Below, one piece after another: positions 33,847 to 42,640 of a DNA stretch of 64,000 bases (its first letter is position 1; every line of letters starts with the position of its first letter). The position numbers and the translations under genes were made by a program. The stretch is from Clostridiales bacterium (GTDB lineage: Bacteria; Bacillota; Clostridia; Christensenellales; UBA1242). The stretch lies in NCBI GenBank assembly GCA_003522085.1, contig DPGI01000009.1:154400-218399 (forward strand), given 5' to 3'. Under the pieces are notes generated by a model. It had not been told where the DNA came from and did no database searches. It was given only the letters and a program-made list of their open reading frames with translations.

Positions 33847-34434
33847 TTAAATCAACTTTAAATTTTCGTCTTTATCCCAAAAGTTTGTTTTCATATCTAA
33901 AAAATGCATAATATCATTTTCATCATAAAGGTGGAAGTGACTTAAATCGCAACCAATATTGAAGCCAAAACTTTTATAAATCCCCATAGCGTTGTGGCTG
34001 TGTCCAAAAAGCGTCAACATTGTTTTGCTGTGATTTATTGGCTTGTGTGTAAGATAAAAGGCTCTGTGTTTTATCTTAATTTTATCGTGATATTTCACAT
34101 CAAGATAGCCAAGTTTTAAACAATATTGCCTAAATGCTTCAAAATCATTGTTAAAAAAGTATTTTACAACTCTTTCTTCATTGTTGCCCATAATCAATAT
34201 GATTTTAGAGTTGATTTTTTTTACGATATTTAAACTTTTCTTCCATGTGTCGTTGTCTTTGTTATGGCAATCGACCAAATCTCCAATGACATATATAATA
34301 TCGTTGCCGTCTACTTGGCTGTTCCAAGTTTTTACGAGATATCTTTCAAATTGTTTATAATCTTTGAATGGGCGTTTGTTTAATATAAGGTTATAATTGT
34401 TGCCAAGATGTAAGTCGCTTGTGAAATAATACAT
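33847..34434 (-). CDS. Calcineurin-like metallophosphoesterase
   Basis: A 195-aa single-domain phosphoesterase. Metal ligands: TSDLHLG (residues 5-11), VIGDLVDCHNK, MGNNEERV, LTHKPINH and GHSHN. It resembles small bacterial and phage phosphoesterases that act on nucleotides or phosphomonoesters. The substrate is unknown. AGGAG precedes the ATG. It is convergent with the methyltransferase, with no spacer between the stops. Confidence 0.88.
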   Translation of the reverse strand: MYYFTSDLHLGNNYNLILNKRPFKDYKQFERYLVKTWNSQVDGNDIIYVIGDLVDCHNKDNDTWKKSLNIVKKINSKIILIMGNNEERVVKYFFNNDFEAFRQYCLKLGYLDVKYHDKIKIKHRAFYLTHKPINHSKTMLTLFGHSHNAMGIYKSFGFNIGCDLSHFHLYDENDIMHFLDMKTNFWDKDENLKLI

Positions 34435-34570
34435 GTTTTTCTCCTGTTACAATTAAAGTATAACATGCAAAACGAGAAAAAGCCAACAAAATTTATGAAT
34501 GAGATTGTAATTTTTTCATGCTCTTGAATAATTGTTGGTTGTGTGTTATAATTAAATATAGGAGAAAATT

Positions 34571-35377
34571 ATGCAATATCTATTGTTTGTTGACGACACT
34601 GGATTTAACAAAAATAAAAACTCAAAAAGGCTTAACGACGAAAAAATTTCGATGGTTGGCTGTTTGGTGGCGGTTGATAAAATTCAAGACCTTGCAAATG
34701 AATTAAATTTTCAGCTTAGCGAACTTAAAGAGCTCTACAATGCCGACGAATATCATTTTACTGACATTTGCAATCATAAAAATCAATTTGAAGGCATTGA
34801 CGGTTACGATGCACTTTCAATGATTCAACTGTTTGCTGAAATCATAAAAGAATATGACATAAAAATTGTTACGCAAACAATAACCAGCGAAATGCTAGAA
34901 AAGAAGGGCGACCTTATCGCTGGCGTGGATGCAATTGCGAGAGAATGCGGATTTTCAAGCAAAAGCGAAGCGCAAAAAAACGAAAGCCGCGCGCTTATTT
35001 TGAATATTTTAGATGCTAAAAAATACGTTGAGTCATTAAGCGGCGACAACGAAATTGCAGCTGTATTTTGCGACGAAGGGTTGAGGAAAAATAACGCCGA
35101 AACAAAAATTAAACTTGGCGGCAAAGATGTTGAAATCGATTTTTGCTCGTCAAAGGAGTTTCCATATTTGCAAATAGCCGATTTTGCGGCATGGGCGCTT
35201 ACTAGAAGCAAGTTGAATTTAGAAAAGTCACAGGAAAAAGAGATGAAAGACTTTGATTTGATGACAATGAAAATTTTGGAAGATATAGTGCCAAACTACA
35301 TAAACATCGAAGCCGTTTCAACTAATGCCGGATATGGAATAAACATAGACAAAACTTTTGATGAAATTATTAAATAA
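34571..35377 (+). CDS. DUF3800-family protein
   Basis: A 268-aa protein with the DUF3800 layout. An N-terminal YLLFVDDTG replaces the usual FxDESG. Mid-protein EYHFTDI follows, and C-terminal FPYLQIADFAAWALTRS matches the LQxADxxAxxxxR motif. The family has an RNase H-like fold and is common in phages, islands and defence loci, without a proven reaction. AGGAG precedes the ATG. It is monocistronic with its own terminator. Confidence 0.75.
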   Translation: MQYLLFVDDTGFNKNKNSKRLNDEKISMVGCLVAVDKIQDLANELNFQLSELKELYNADEYHFTDICNHKNQFEGIDGYDALSMIQLFAEIIKEYDIKIVTQTITSEMLEKKGDLIAGVDAIARECGFSSKSEAQKNESRALILNILDAKKYVESLSGDNEIAAVFCDEGLRKNNAETKIKLGGKDVEIDFCSSKEFPYLQIADFAAWALTRSKLNLEKSQEKEMKDFDLMTMKILEDIVPNYINIEAVSTNAGYGINIDKTFDEIIK

Positions 35378-35400
35378 AGCACCCCGACGGGTGTTTTATT
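35376..35400 (+). terminator. Terminator of the DUF3800 gene
   Basis: AAGCACCC-CGAC-GGGTGTTTTAT: 6-bp GC-rich stem followed by a T-rich tail. Confidence 0.65.
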
Positions 35401-35489
35401 TGAGACAAAATTAAAATTATGCTTTAAAAATGTCTAAAATAAGTGCTAAATCTGATATGTCTTTTTAAGATATATGTTATACTAAAATC

Positions 35490-35586
35490 GTTAGGAGAAC
35501 GCATGTAAAAATGCGTCTTCGGCAAAATGAATGATAAAGAATTTATAAAAGTGCAATTTTAAAAAATTGCGGTGTTGGAGCAAAAA
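35490..35586 (+). promoter_or_regulatory. Leader with start-stop codon pair and two hairpins before a GNAT gene
   Basis: AGGAG is followed 5 nt later by ATG TAA (35503-35508), a start directly followed by a stop. The region holds two hairpins, CGCAT-ATGCG around 35501-35515 and GCAATTTT-AAATTGC around 35553-35571. The frame of that ATG is the frame of the GNAT, with stops at 35506 and 35560. It may be an attenuating leader or a decayed 5' end. Confidence 0.4.
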
Positions 35587-36093
35587 ATGAGATTGATAAG
35601 CATAGACATAAACGATAAAAAGAATTTTGATATTTTTCTTCAACAAATTAAAAAATCTTTTCCCGCAAGCGAAAGAACTGAAAGAGAAGAGTATGTTAAG
35701 TTTGTTGCTTTTGGGGGACAACCATATTTTATATTGGACGACGAAACAACGGTAGGCGTTTGCTATGTGTTTGAAGGAACAAATATGGCGTATGTGTATT
35801 ATCTTGCCATAAATGAAGATTTACGAAACAACGGGCTTGGCTCGAAGACAATCAAAACGCTTAAAAATTATTTTTTTAAAAAACCGCTTGTGCTGTCTAT
35901 TGAAGACATAGAAAGTGGGAATGAAACCGCTTTAAGAAGATACAAATTTTACACAAAAAATGGCTTTACACATCAAAACTTGTCGTATACATGGCAGGGG
36001 GTTAGGCTTATGATGCTCAGCGATGAAAGGGTTGATATTTTTGAATATCAAAACACTTTTGGAAAATTGTTTAATTATTCTGATTATAAATAA
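35587..36093 (+). CDS. GNAT-family acetyltransferase
   Basis: A 168-aa acetyl-CoA-dependent N-acetyltransferase. The core is AYVYYLAINEDLRNNGLGSKTIKTL, where LRNNGLGS is the R/QxxGxG/A pyrophosphate loop; a later helix-strand carries RRYKFYTKNGF. The substrate is unknown. TTGGAG lies 8 nt before ATG 35587. The in-frame TTG at 35575 falls inside this site. Confidence 0.8.
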   Translation: MRLISIDINDKKNFDIFLQQIKKSFPASERTEREEYVKFVAFGGQPYFILDDETTVGVCYVFEGTNMAYVYYLAINEDLRNNGLGSKTIKTLKNYFFKKPLVLSIEDIESGNETALRRYKFYTKNGFTHQNLSYTWQGVRLMMLSDERVDIFEYQNTFGKLFNYSDYK

Positions 36094-36120
36094 AGTCACA
36101 AAACGACTTTTTGGGGGAGT

Positions 36121-36750
36121 ATGAAAATTTAAAAAACAATTTGCGCACTTGCATTGATGCTGTGTCTTGGCGTTTCAGCCGTGTTGCTTACGGCGTGCGG
36201 GGGGAATGACGTGTCAAGCTTGTTTGGGAAAACACTTTCGTTTTATGGATATGCAAACATTTCTGAACACAACTATACAGTAGAAAATAAAACCATGAAA
36301 CTTGACGCGCTTGTAAAAGATTATTTTGACAAAATCGATTGGAATGCAACTCTTGGAAAAAGCAAAGAAGAAGTTAAAGATTCAAACAATGCGATGAGAA
36401 TTATGTCAGAGCAAATCTATCAAAATGTTGATGAAAAAGCCCTTAAAGCTGTCAAATTTGAATTTTCAAGCGAAGAAGCCGCCAAAGTTACTGTTGACGG
36501 GAATGAATATGCCATAAATTTACATACACTTTACGAGTATAGATTTAAAACCGGAAAAGATGAAGAAGAAATAACCATCAGATATGAGGGCGACAACGCA
36601 TTCAGCTATGGCACGAATGCTTGGAATAATTCAGCCTTGCCAATAAGTGAGACAAACACAGTTTTTATTAAATTTTTACAACCAACCGAAATTGCTGACG
36701 GGCAAACGGGAGACATATGCGTCTCAGGTAGAGTTTTATACAAAGCATAA
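36121..36750 (+). pseudogene. Lipoprotein gene with an in-frame TAA in its signal peptide
   Basis: From ATG 36121, placed after GGGGGAG, the frame reads MKI-stop-KTICALALMLCLGVSAVLLTAC, a complete lipoprotein signal peptide with lipobox LTAC apart from TAA at codon 4 (36130-36132). A one-base change of AAA to TAA would explain it. Downstream the frame is intact for ~198 codons. Starting at TTG 36154 or ATG 36157 would give a signal peptide without its basic start and without a ribosome-binding site. The mature protein is not recognised. It is either a recent pseudogene, a strain polymorphism or poorly expressed. Confidence 0.7.
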
Positions 36751-36752
36751 AC

Positions 36753-36808
36753 AAAAAATCCAAGATATCGATTAGAGCTTCAGCTCATTTGATTTCTTGG
36801 ATTTTTAT
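36753..36808 (+). terminator. Long terminator hairpin
   Basis: AAAAATCCAAGA and TCTTGGATTTTT form a 12-bp stem with a ~26-nt loop that contains a smaller stem (AGCTTCAGCT). Confidence 0.7.
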
Positions 36809-36892
36809 TTTGTCATTTTATAGCGTGATAACATTTTATTGTTAATCATTTAAAAATTAACATAGTAAAACAATTTCAAAGCATTCTTATAA

Positions 36893-36948
36893 AAAATACG
36901 CACCCCAGCACACCTTATCAGGGTGCGTATATTTTGTTGGCGGAGACG
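36893..36948 (-). other. tRNA-Ser 3'-end duplicate with adjoining hairpin (candidate distal att site)
   Basis: TGGCGGAGACG at 36938-36948 repeats the 3' end of the tRNA-Ser gene at 42790-42800 (CCA plus acceptor strand) in the same orientation. It is preceded, as at the tRNA, by a hairpin containing GGGTGCGTA (ATACGCACCC/GGGTGCGTAT at 36896-36930). No tRNA body follows. This fits the far boundary of an element integrated in the tRNA gene. Confidence 0.5.
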
Positions 36949-37008
36949 ATGCTATCCAATTCTAACTTTAAAGTCTATGTTGGTGATAGGTGGATTAAGA
37001 TTTGTTGT

Positions 37009-38109
37009 TTAATCTAAAGGTGGAAATCCTGTATAACATTTTTGAGCATTGGCATGTCCTAACACTCTCCCTATTGAAGTAATAGAAAATCCATTTGGAA
37101 TTTTATCCCACCAATCGTGTATAACTTTTAATGCAGGAAACGTGTCAAGTTTTTCGTAGAATTTATTTAATACAATATTTTTCTTATCTGCGACTTTATC
37201 ATAGAAATCAATAACTTTATAAAGACATTCCTTTTCTTCTTGCGATAAAGGTAAAATAGTGCCATTTGATTGAATTTTATCAAGTTTGTCAATTTCCGTT
37301 GTTTTTGTCAAAGGTAGTCTTACATGATTATCTATAAGTTCGTGGTCAATGAGGATATTTTCTAATCCATAAGGTTTTAATAAATTAATTGCTTTTTGAT
37401 AATTTTCAGAGTTTTTATCAATGCCCACGCAAAAATAACCATCAAGATTTTGTAAATAAAATTCTTTTAATTTCTTTAACCTACAAAATGAATTTAATCT
37501 TATTGCCTTTAAAATATCTAATTGGTCTAACCAATCATTATTATTGGGCAAGTCGCAAATTAAAAGACTTTCAAACAATTTATTCATTACATTTAACCCT
37601 TCGGTTATATTGCCAGTTATAGGGCATATCCCTATTAAAATTGTAGTAATAACAGTTAGAGCTACAAGGCTTTCATCTGATATTTGTTCTACAATGTCTA
37701 CAGCTCCATTAATTCCAATACAGCTTGCCTTATTGTTTTGTTTTTTGTATCTATGAATAAGCAATTCTGATAAGATGTTGTAATCACTTTCTCTTGTCGT
37801 TGTAGCGGCTTGAATTTGGGCTTTTCTATATACTAATTTAAAAGCGGGGTCATTGAAGATTTCTAACGCATTCTCTATTTCTGCTAATTTTGGAATAAAT
37901 CTATTTTCAAAATCATTCATTCTTTTTTGTGCCAACTCATCTGCGTTTGAAAAATATTCTTCCATTATTTGCTTTGCAGAATACTCTGAAATTTGTTTTG
38001 CTTTCTCTTCATCAAATTGAGTAATATGATTATGTACAATAGTTAGATTTTCGCCTTGATAATTATTTGAATTTGCCCCAGAACTAATTTCTTGATTTCT
38101 TTTTGTCAT
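37009..38109 (-). CDS. Unknown protein with NQxxSxGxNSxNxQ-type N-terminus (possible defence protein)
   Basis: A 366-aa protein from ATG 38109, which has CGGAG upstream; in-frame upstream sequence overlaps another gene. It opens MTKRNQEISSGANSNNYQGE, a motif seen at the N-terminus of several island-borne families (it recalls proteins named LPO_1073/Vpar_1526), then an amphipathic helical region and a hydrophobic patch (VALTVITTILIGICPI, ~residues 155-170). The C-terminal ~80 residues end FSITSIGRVLGHANAQ. No catalytic motif is seen. It is translationally coupled to the 59-aa membrane peptide, which carries a similar motif. Confidence 0.6.
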   Translation of the reverse strand: MTKRNQEISSGANSNNYQGENLTIVHNHITQFDEEKAKQISEYSAKQIMEEYFSNADELAQKRMNDFENRFIPKLAEIENALEIFNDPAFKLVYRKAQIQAATTTRESDYNILSELLIHRYKKQNNKASCIGINGAVDIVEQISDESLVALTVITTILIGICPITGNITEGLNVMNKLFESLLICDLPNNNDWLDQLDILKAIRLNSFCRLKKLKEFYLQNLDGYFCVGIDKNSENYQKAINLLKPYGLENILIDHELIDNHVRLPLTKTTEIDKLDKIQSNGTILPLSQEEKECLYKVIDFYDKVADKKNIVLNKFYEKLDTFPALKVIHDWWDKIPNGFSITSIGRVLGHANAQKCYTGFPPLD

Positions 38110-38263
38110 GATTATTTTCTCCGAATTGTATATTGTTGCAATTATCTCCAGACGAAATATTTTGTTTGTTTGTCTGTTTATTATTGTAAATTGATATTCC
38201 ACCGAATATTGCAGAAATAATAGCAAATATTCCGGATATTATTGTGCAAATAATTTCAACCAT
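38084..38263 (-). CDS. 59-aa membrane peptide, first gene of a two-gene unit
   Basis: Starts at ATG 38263 behind TAGGAGGT. The first ~26 residues are one membrane helix (VEIICTIISGIFAIISAIFG). The tail reads NKQNISSGDNCNNIQFGEN, closely matching the N-terminus of the 366-aa protein encoded next (NQEISSGANSNNYQGEN). It overlaps that gene by 26 nt in another frame. The pair looks like a membrane anchor and a cytosolic partner sharing an assembly motif; function unknown. Confidence 0.65.
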   Translation of the reverse strand: MVEIICTIISGIFAIISAIFGGISIYNNKQTNKQNISSGDNCNNIQFGENNHDKKKSRN

Positions 38264-38270
38264 AATTACC

Positions 38271-38896
38271 TCCTATTTAGTGCTTAATCATTATACCATA
38301 TTTTGTAAAAAAATGAAAGGTCTATAAGAAAAAAAGAAGAAGTGTTTTTCAACTTCTTCTCGTGGGTGTTTTATTGATTGTTTTGCAAGTGAGAATAGAC
38401 ATCTTTTGCTGTTAGATTTTGGATTTTGCCACTAGATTCGGCGAAGTTTTTTATGTCTGTTGCAAACATTAAACTTATTCGTTTAAGTTGCTGATTTGAC
38501 AAACTTGCTTGCCAAAGACTTGTTGATATGTTTTTAAATAGAGTTGTTTTGTATGATGACCACTGCGATATTTATTTCAACACAAATGATGATAAATCTA
38601 AACATCTTAAACTTAAAGAGCAACTAGACTTAGAAAGCGAAATTTTGTTTGAAAACAAAAAGAACACCACTAGTGTTCTTGCGTACCTAAAAAAAGAGCA
38701 ATCTAAACTAAAAAGTTCGGATTACTCCCTAATGGCGGGGCTAACAAAGTTCAGATTGAACTATTTTTAATCAATGATCATTTACGATTATCGTTTATAT
38801 TAAAACAATTATAAAATATTGTTTGTAATATTTTGTCGAATATATAGAAATTATTAAAATATATGTTATAATGGTGCTATAAAGTGAGGTAAACTT
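38271..38896. other. Gene-poor stretch: terminator hairpin, recombinase remnant, promoter of the 991-aa gene
   Basis: AGAAGAAGT/ACTTCTTCT near 38336-38361 is a hairpin followed by T on the minus strand. The recombinase remnant (38501-38770) fills the centre. A short open stretch on the minus strand (38371 up to ~38560) has no start and may be another fragment. An extended -10 (TGTTATAAT, hexamer 38867-38872) precedes the 991-aa gene. Confidence 0.5.
38501..38770 (+). pseudogene. C-terminal remnant of a large serine recombinase
   Basis: The frame reads KLACQRLVDMFLNRVVLYDDHCDIYFNTND. This matches the pattern LIDxFVNxVxVYDDxxxIxFN found near the C-terminus of large serine recombinases of Bacillota elements, followed by a charged tail. 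The catalytic resolvase domain is missing; a stop at 38492 lies just upstream. From ATG 38528 it would give an 80-aa protein with no ribosome-binding site. It probably marks a decayed integrase. Confidence 0.55.
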
Positions 38897-41872
38897 ATGA
38901 AAAATTTATTTTTTGTTTTAAGCGATATACATATGAGAGAAGATCAATATATTGATAAAAAATATATTAATGGAATTGGAAATGTTTTGAATTCAATAGA
39001 ATGCTTAGATAATGCCTGTGTAATTGTTGCTGGCGATTTAGCTTTTTCTGGAAAGAAAAATGAATATAGAAAAGTTGGAAACTTGTTTGGGCTTATTACT
39101 AATCAGTTAAAGAAAAAGTTAGGGAAAGAAGATATTATACCATTCTATGTTGTCCCAGGGAATCATGATATTAATTTTGATGGCAATCCTCGCGAAAGAG
39201 TAGATGTAAGAGAATTGCACAATAATGGAACTATTGATAATGAAATTGATACTGAATTAACAAAATTTGGTTCTTTTTACGAGCTTGCAGAGAGAAATAG
39301 ATGTTTTTTGCACAACAAATTGTATAATTATAGATGTTTTGGAACTGGCGAAATTAATACACAAATCAATCTACTTAACTCAGAATTGTTTTCTACTTTT
39401 ATGGATAAAAATGGAGATGATGATAAAGGATTACACTATTTCCCTGAATCAAGTATTTCCAAAATAACAAAACAAAAATGGGCAAACTATACAATAACCG
39501 TTATGCATCGAAGCCCAGAATGGTTTTCTTGGCAATCTTCACAAAATTTAAAAAATAACTTTTACAGGGCAAGTAATATTTTAATTTGTGGGCACGAACA
39601 TTCTTCAGATATTCAAGACATAGAAAAAGAACAAAAAAATCTAATTATGGTAAAGACAGGGATGTTTGATTTTCGTGAAAATAGTTATTCATTCAATTTA
39701 ATCATAATTGACACAGAAAAAAATACATGCGATATAAAATATTATACTTGGAATTCTGAAAGACAAATGTATGTTATAACAACGGAACAAAATGATATAG
39801 AACTTAAAGAAATTGTCGTTGATGATTTGTTAAAACCAAACATTAACTTTACAAGAGAATTCCTGACTATAAATAATTATAAAGTAGATGAACTTTTCGT
39901 TTTTCCTGACATTGATAAGATCAATAATCAGCAAGATAAAAATGAAAAAACGATAAAAAATATGGATGAACTCTTTGATTTTGTGAAAGAAAACAACATA
40001 ATATATATTGAAGGTGATGCTATGGCCGGCAAATCTTCTTTAGCAAAATCATTTTATAGTAATAGCATAAAACGAAAGAAGATTCCATTATATATTGATT
40101 TAGATCAAATCAGTAGAAAGAAATATGAAAATATTATTCGAGACGCTTTTTGTGAGCAATATAGCTATAATAGTTTAGACTATGAGAAATTTAAACAAAC
40201 ATTAAAAGAAGATAAGGTTGTTATTGTTGATAATCTAGATAAGATTCCTGATAAATTAATTGATGATTTTGTGTGTAATTTAAAATGTGATTTTAAAAAA
40301 GTAATACTTTTATATAAACCTAATGATAAATGTGATATCGTTGAATTAACAAAAAAAAGTTTGAATGATAATGATAAATGTGAAAGATTGAGAATTTTGC
40401 CTTTCTACCTAAGAAAAAGAAAGGAATTGATAAAAAATGTCTTGTGTACTTCAGTAAATAAAGTGGATAATATTGATAATAAAGTTACAGAAATAAATAA
40501 TTTTATTTCAAATCAATTACAAGTTTTCAGTATCAATCCTAATTTTATTACAATGTATGTGTCATATTATGTTGATGATATACACAATGCTGATGTACAG
40601 ACTAATCTGTTTAGTAAAGTATTTGAAACAAATTTAGTTAAATCGTTACAAAAATATATAAGCAATGAAAATATAGAAGAATATTTCACTATTTATGAGA
40701 ACTTAGCATATAAGATACATTTTGAGAAAAAGTATCCAATTTCAATAAATGATATACAGAATGTTATAAAGTCATATAATGATAAATATATGCTAGAAAT
40801 TGATTGTGCTGAATTCAGAAAAAATAGTATAAAAGCAAACATTCTAGATGAAATGGATAATGACACTTTTAAATTCTTTGATAATTCATATCTTGCTTAT
40901 TTTGTTGCGAGTGCACTAAATAAAAAGGCAAATAATGGACAAAAAATTGATGATGAATTAAGTTGGATATGCACAAATTTGTGCTTTAATATTAATGGAG
41001 ATATATTATTGTTTTTGTCTTACATAACAAAAAATGTCTCCATTTTGGATTATATAATTAAGAGTACAAAAGAGATAATGCAACAATGGACTGAATTTGA
41101 TATTGACAATAACAATATTTCATTTTTAAAATTAAATGCTGAGGAAAAAGTTGAATTGCCAACTAGTGAAGACAAAGAAATCCATGAACAAAACATAGAA
41201 AAACAGGAAAAAGCAATAAAGAAGAATTTAGAAATAAAAACTAGATCAATATATGATGACTATGATGAAACGAAGTTAGACTCCAAAGCATATAAAGTAA
41301 ATCAAGCAATGAGACACTTGGAATTAGTAAGTAAAATTTTACCTAATTTTAATCATCTAATTGAAAAGGATAAGAAACTTGATTTGGCTCGAGGGATATA
41401 TGAATATCCTAATAAGATTTGTAATGAAATTTTACATGAAGTGGATTCGAATTTCAACTATATTTTAAAAGACTTATTGCAATATTGTGAAGAAAATAAT
41501 ATTGAAAAAGGTCAAGATAAAATAATAAATCAATTGCAAATACAAGCTGAAATGTTTATATTGAATTTATTTGATATGACTGCGAGATTGTCTACTACGA
41601 CTAAAACCATTAAAGTATTAGACTCTATTGAACTAAGAAGTATTAATAATTCAATTTTAAATGTTATGATGTATGAAAATCTAGGGAACTTCAAAGAATT
41701 TGCAAAACGTGCTGACGATATTTATGACAAATCTAAAAACCCATTAGTAAAAACTATGATAAAAAGAATTGTAAGAAAGCATTTCTTATGTAACAAAGAT
41801 TTAAAACAAGTAGGAGATGTTCAAAGAGTTGCGGATAAATATTTTGGACAATCTAGAAAATATTTAAAATAA
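38897..41872 (+). CDS. Metallophosphoesterase - P-loop NTPase protein (candidate STAND-type defence)
   Basis: A 991-aa protein. Residues 1-~270 are a calcineurin-like phosphoesterase: SDIHMRED (9-16), AGDLAFSG, VPGNHD (to 91), MHRSP and CGHEHSSD. Residues ~355-650 are a NACHT/STAND-like NTPase: Walker A EGDAMAGKSSL (from ~372) and Walker B KVVIVDNLDKIP (~440). The C-terminal ~350 residues are helical and acidic, a possible sensor. An N-terminal hydrolase, a switch NTPase and a C-terminal sensor is the plan of Avs/NACHT anti-phage proteins. It is very AT-rich. The site is GTGAGG with an extended -10 upstream. Confidence 0.75.
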   Translation: MKNLFFVLSDIHMREDQYIDKKYINGIGNVLNSIECLDNACVIVAGDLAFSGKKNEYRKVGNLFGLITNQLKKKLGKEDIIPFYVVPGNHDINFDGNPRERVDVRELHNNGTIDNEIDTELTKFGSFYELAERNRCFLHNKLYNYRCFGTGEINTQINLLNSELFSTFMDKNGDDDKGLHYFPESSISKITKQKWANYTITVMHRSPEWFSWQSSQNLKNNFYRASNILICGHEHSSDIQDIEKEQKNLIMVKTGMFDFRENSYSFNLIIIDTEKNTCDIKYYTWNSERQMYVITTEQNDIELKEIVVDDLLKPNINFTREFLTINNYKVDELFVFPDIDKINNQQDKNEKTIKNMDELFDFVKENNIIYIEGDAMAGKSSLAKSFYSNSIKRKKIPLYIDLDQISRKKYENIIRDAFCEQYSYNSLDYEKFKQTLKEDKVVIVDNLDKIPDKLIDDFVCNLKCDFKKVILLYKPNDKCDIVELTKKSLNDNDKCERLRILPFYLRKRKELIKNVLCTSVNKVDNIDNKVTEINNFISNQLQVFSINPNFITMYVSYYVDDIHNADVQTNLFSKVFETNLVKSLQKYISNENIEEYFTIYENLAYKIHFEKKYPISINDIQNVIKSYNDKYMLEIDCAEFRKNSIKANILDEMDNDTFKFFDNSYLAYFVASALNKKANNGQKIDDELSWICTNLCFNINGDILLFLSYITKNVSILDYIIKSTKEIMQQWTEFDIDNNNISFLKLNAEEKVELPTSEDKEIHEQNIEKQEKAIKKNLEIKTRSIYDDYDETKLDSKAYKVNQAMRHLELVSKILPNFNHLIEKDKKLDLARGIYEYPNKICNEILHEVDSNFNYILKDLLQYCEENNIEKGQDKIINQLQIQAEMFILNLFDMTARLSTTTKTIKVLDSIELRSINNSILNVMMYENLGNFKEFAKRADDIYDKSKNPLVKTMIKRIVRKHFLCNKDLKQVGDVQRVADKYFGQSRKYLK

Positions 41873-41941
41873 AAAGCAGGCCTGTCGTTTTATCATATAA
41901 GATAACGACATAACTCATATGATAGTATGTTAACCTGCCTA
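41873..41941 (+). terminator. Imperfect long hairpin after the 991-aa gene
   Basis: GCAGG near 41876 pairs with CCTGC near 41934; inside, GTCGTTTTATC and GATAACGAC form a second stem. It may end the gene or be the scar of a mobile element. Confidence 0.4.
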
Positions 41942-41973
41942 ATATAGCATATTCATTTACATGAAAATTATGT

Positions 41974-42005
41974 TAAAAGCGAACAATTTTTTGTTCGCTT
42001 TTTTG
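41974..42005 (+). terminator. Intrinsic terminator
   Basis: AAGCGAACAA and TTGTTCGCTT form a 10-bp stem followed by T-rich sequence. Confidence 0.75.
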
Positions 42006-42021
42006 TTTAAAAAATAAAAAC

Positions 42022-42640
42022 CACCAGCTGTGCTGGTGAGAAATGAAAAGCTTAAGCTATGCGTAGACAAAAAATTCCTCCTAAATAAAAATAGTGTTTG
42101 CTGACACGAAAATTAATAATGGGGGGGGATTTTTTGTTTATGAACGAAAATAGTATAGCACATACAAAATGGAATAGCAAATACCATATAGTATTCACAC
42201 CAAAGTATAGAAGAAAAGCAATATACGGAGAATTAAAAAAAGAGATAGGAGCAATATTAAGAGAATTAAGTAATTGGAAAGAAGTAGAAATAATAGAAGC
42301 ACACGGATGTGTAGAGCACATACATATGTATGTATCAATACCACCAAAAATGTCAGTTGCCGGTTATGTGGGGTTTCTAAAAGGGAAAAGTACATTAATA
42401 ATATATGAAAGGCATTCAAACCTAAAATATAAATACAGCAACAAGCATTTTTGGTGTAGGGGTTACTATGTGGATACAGTAGGAAGAAATGAAAAGGCAA
42501 TAGAGGAATATGTAAGGAATCAAGAGAAAGAAGATATTATGAGTGACCAAATAAGTATGAAAGAATACTTAGACCCATTTAAAAAAATTTCTCGTTACAC
42601 ACAATGGGTGTGTTATGGGGATTATATAATTGTCTTGTAA
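42022..42640 (+). mobile_element. IS200-family insertion sequence (right end unclear)
   Basis: A hairpin CACCAGC-TGT-GCTGGTG (42022-42038) lies ~100 nt upstream of a single tnpA on the same strand, as at the left end of IS200 elements. No tnpB is present. The right-end hairpin is not certain; ACACAC/GTGTGT near 42598-42615 is a candidate. Confidence 0.6.
42140..42640 (+). CDS. tnpA: IS200-type Y1 transposase TnpA
   Basis: A 166-aa protein from ATG 42140. It starts with the family pattern KWNSKYHIVFTPKYRRK. The HUH metal site is CVEHIHMYVSIPP, followed by FLKGKS and WCRGYYVDTVGRN, and the candidate catalytic Tyr is in EEYVRNQ. The enzyme moves single-stranded DNA by a Tyr-linked intermediate. 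Normal homologues end near YLDPFK; here the frame runs ~20 codons further, perhaps because the 3' end is altered. A G-rich run precedes the start. Confidence 0.88.
   Translation: MNENSIAHTKWNSKYHIVFTPKYRRKAIYGELKKEIGAILRELSNWKEVEIIEAHGCVEHIHMYVSIPPKMSVAGYVGFLKGKSTLIIYERHSNLKYKYSNKHFWCRGYYVDTVGRNEKAIEEYVRNQEKEDIMSDQISMKEYLDPFKKISRYTQWVCYGDYIIVL

Noticed and set aside
36130..36132. Stop-codon recoding (TAA read as Lys)
   Set aside because: TAA ends many normal genes here, so a mutation or polymorphism is more likely.
38371..38560. Minus-strand open stretch ending in LTAKDVYSHLQNNQ
   Set aside because: Codon use looks partly coding, but there is no start or ribosome-binding site and it is antisense to the recombinase remnant; at best an unplaceable fragment.
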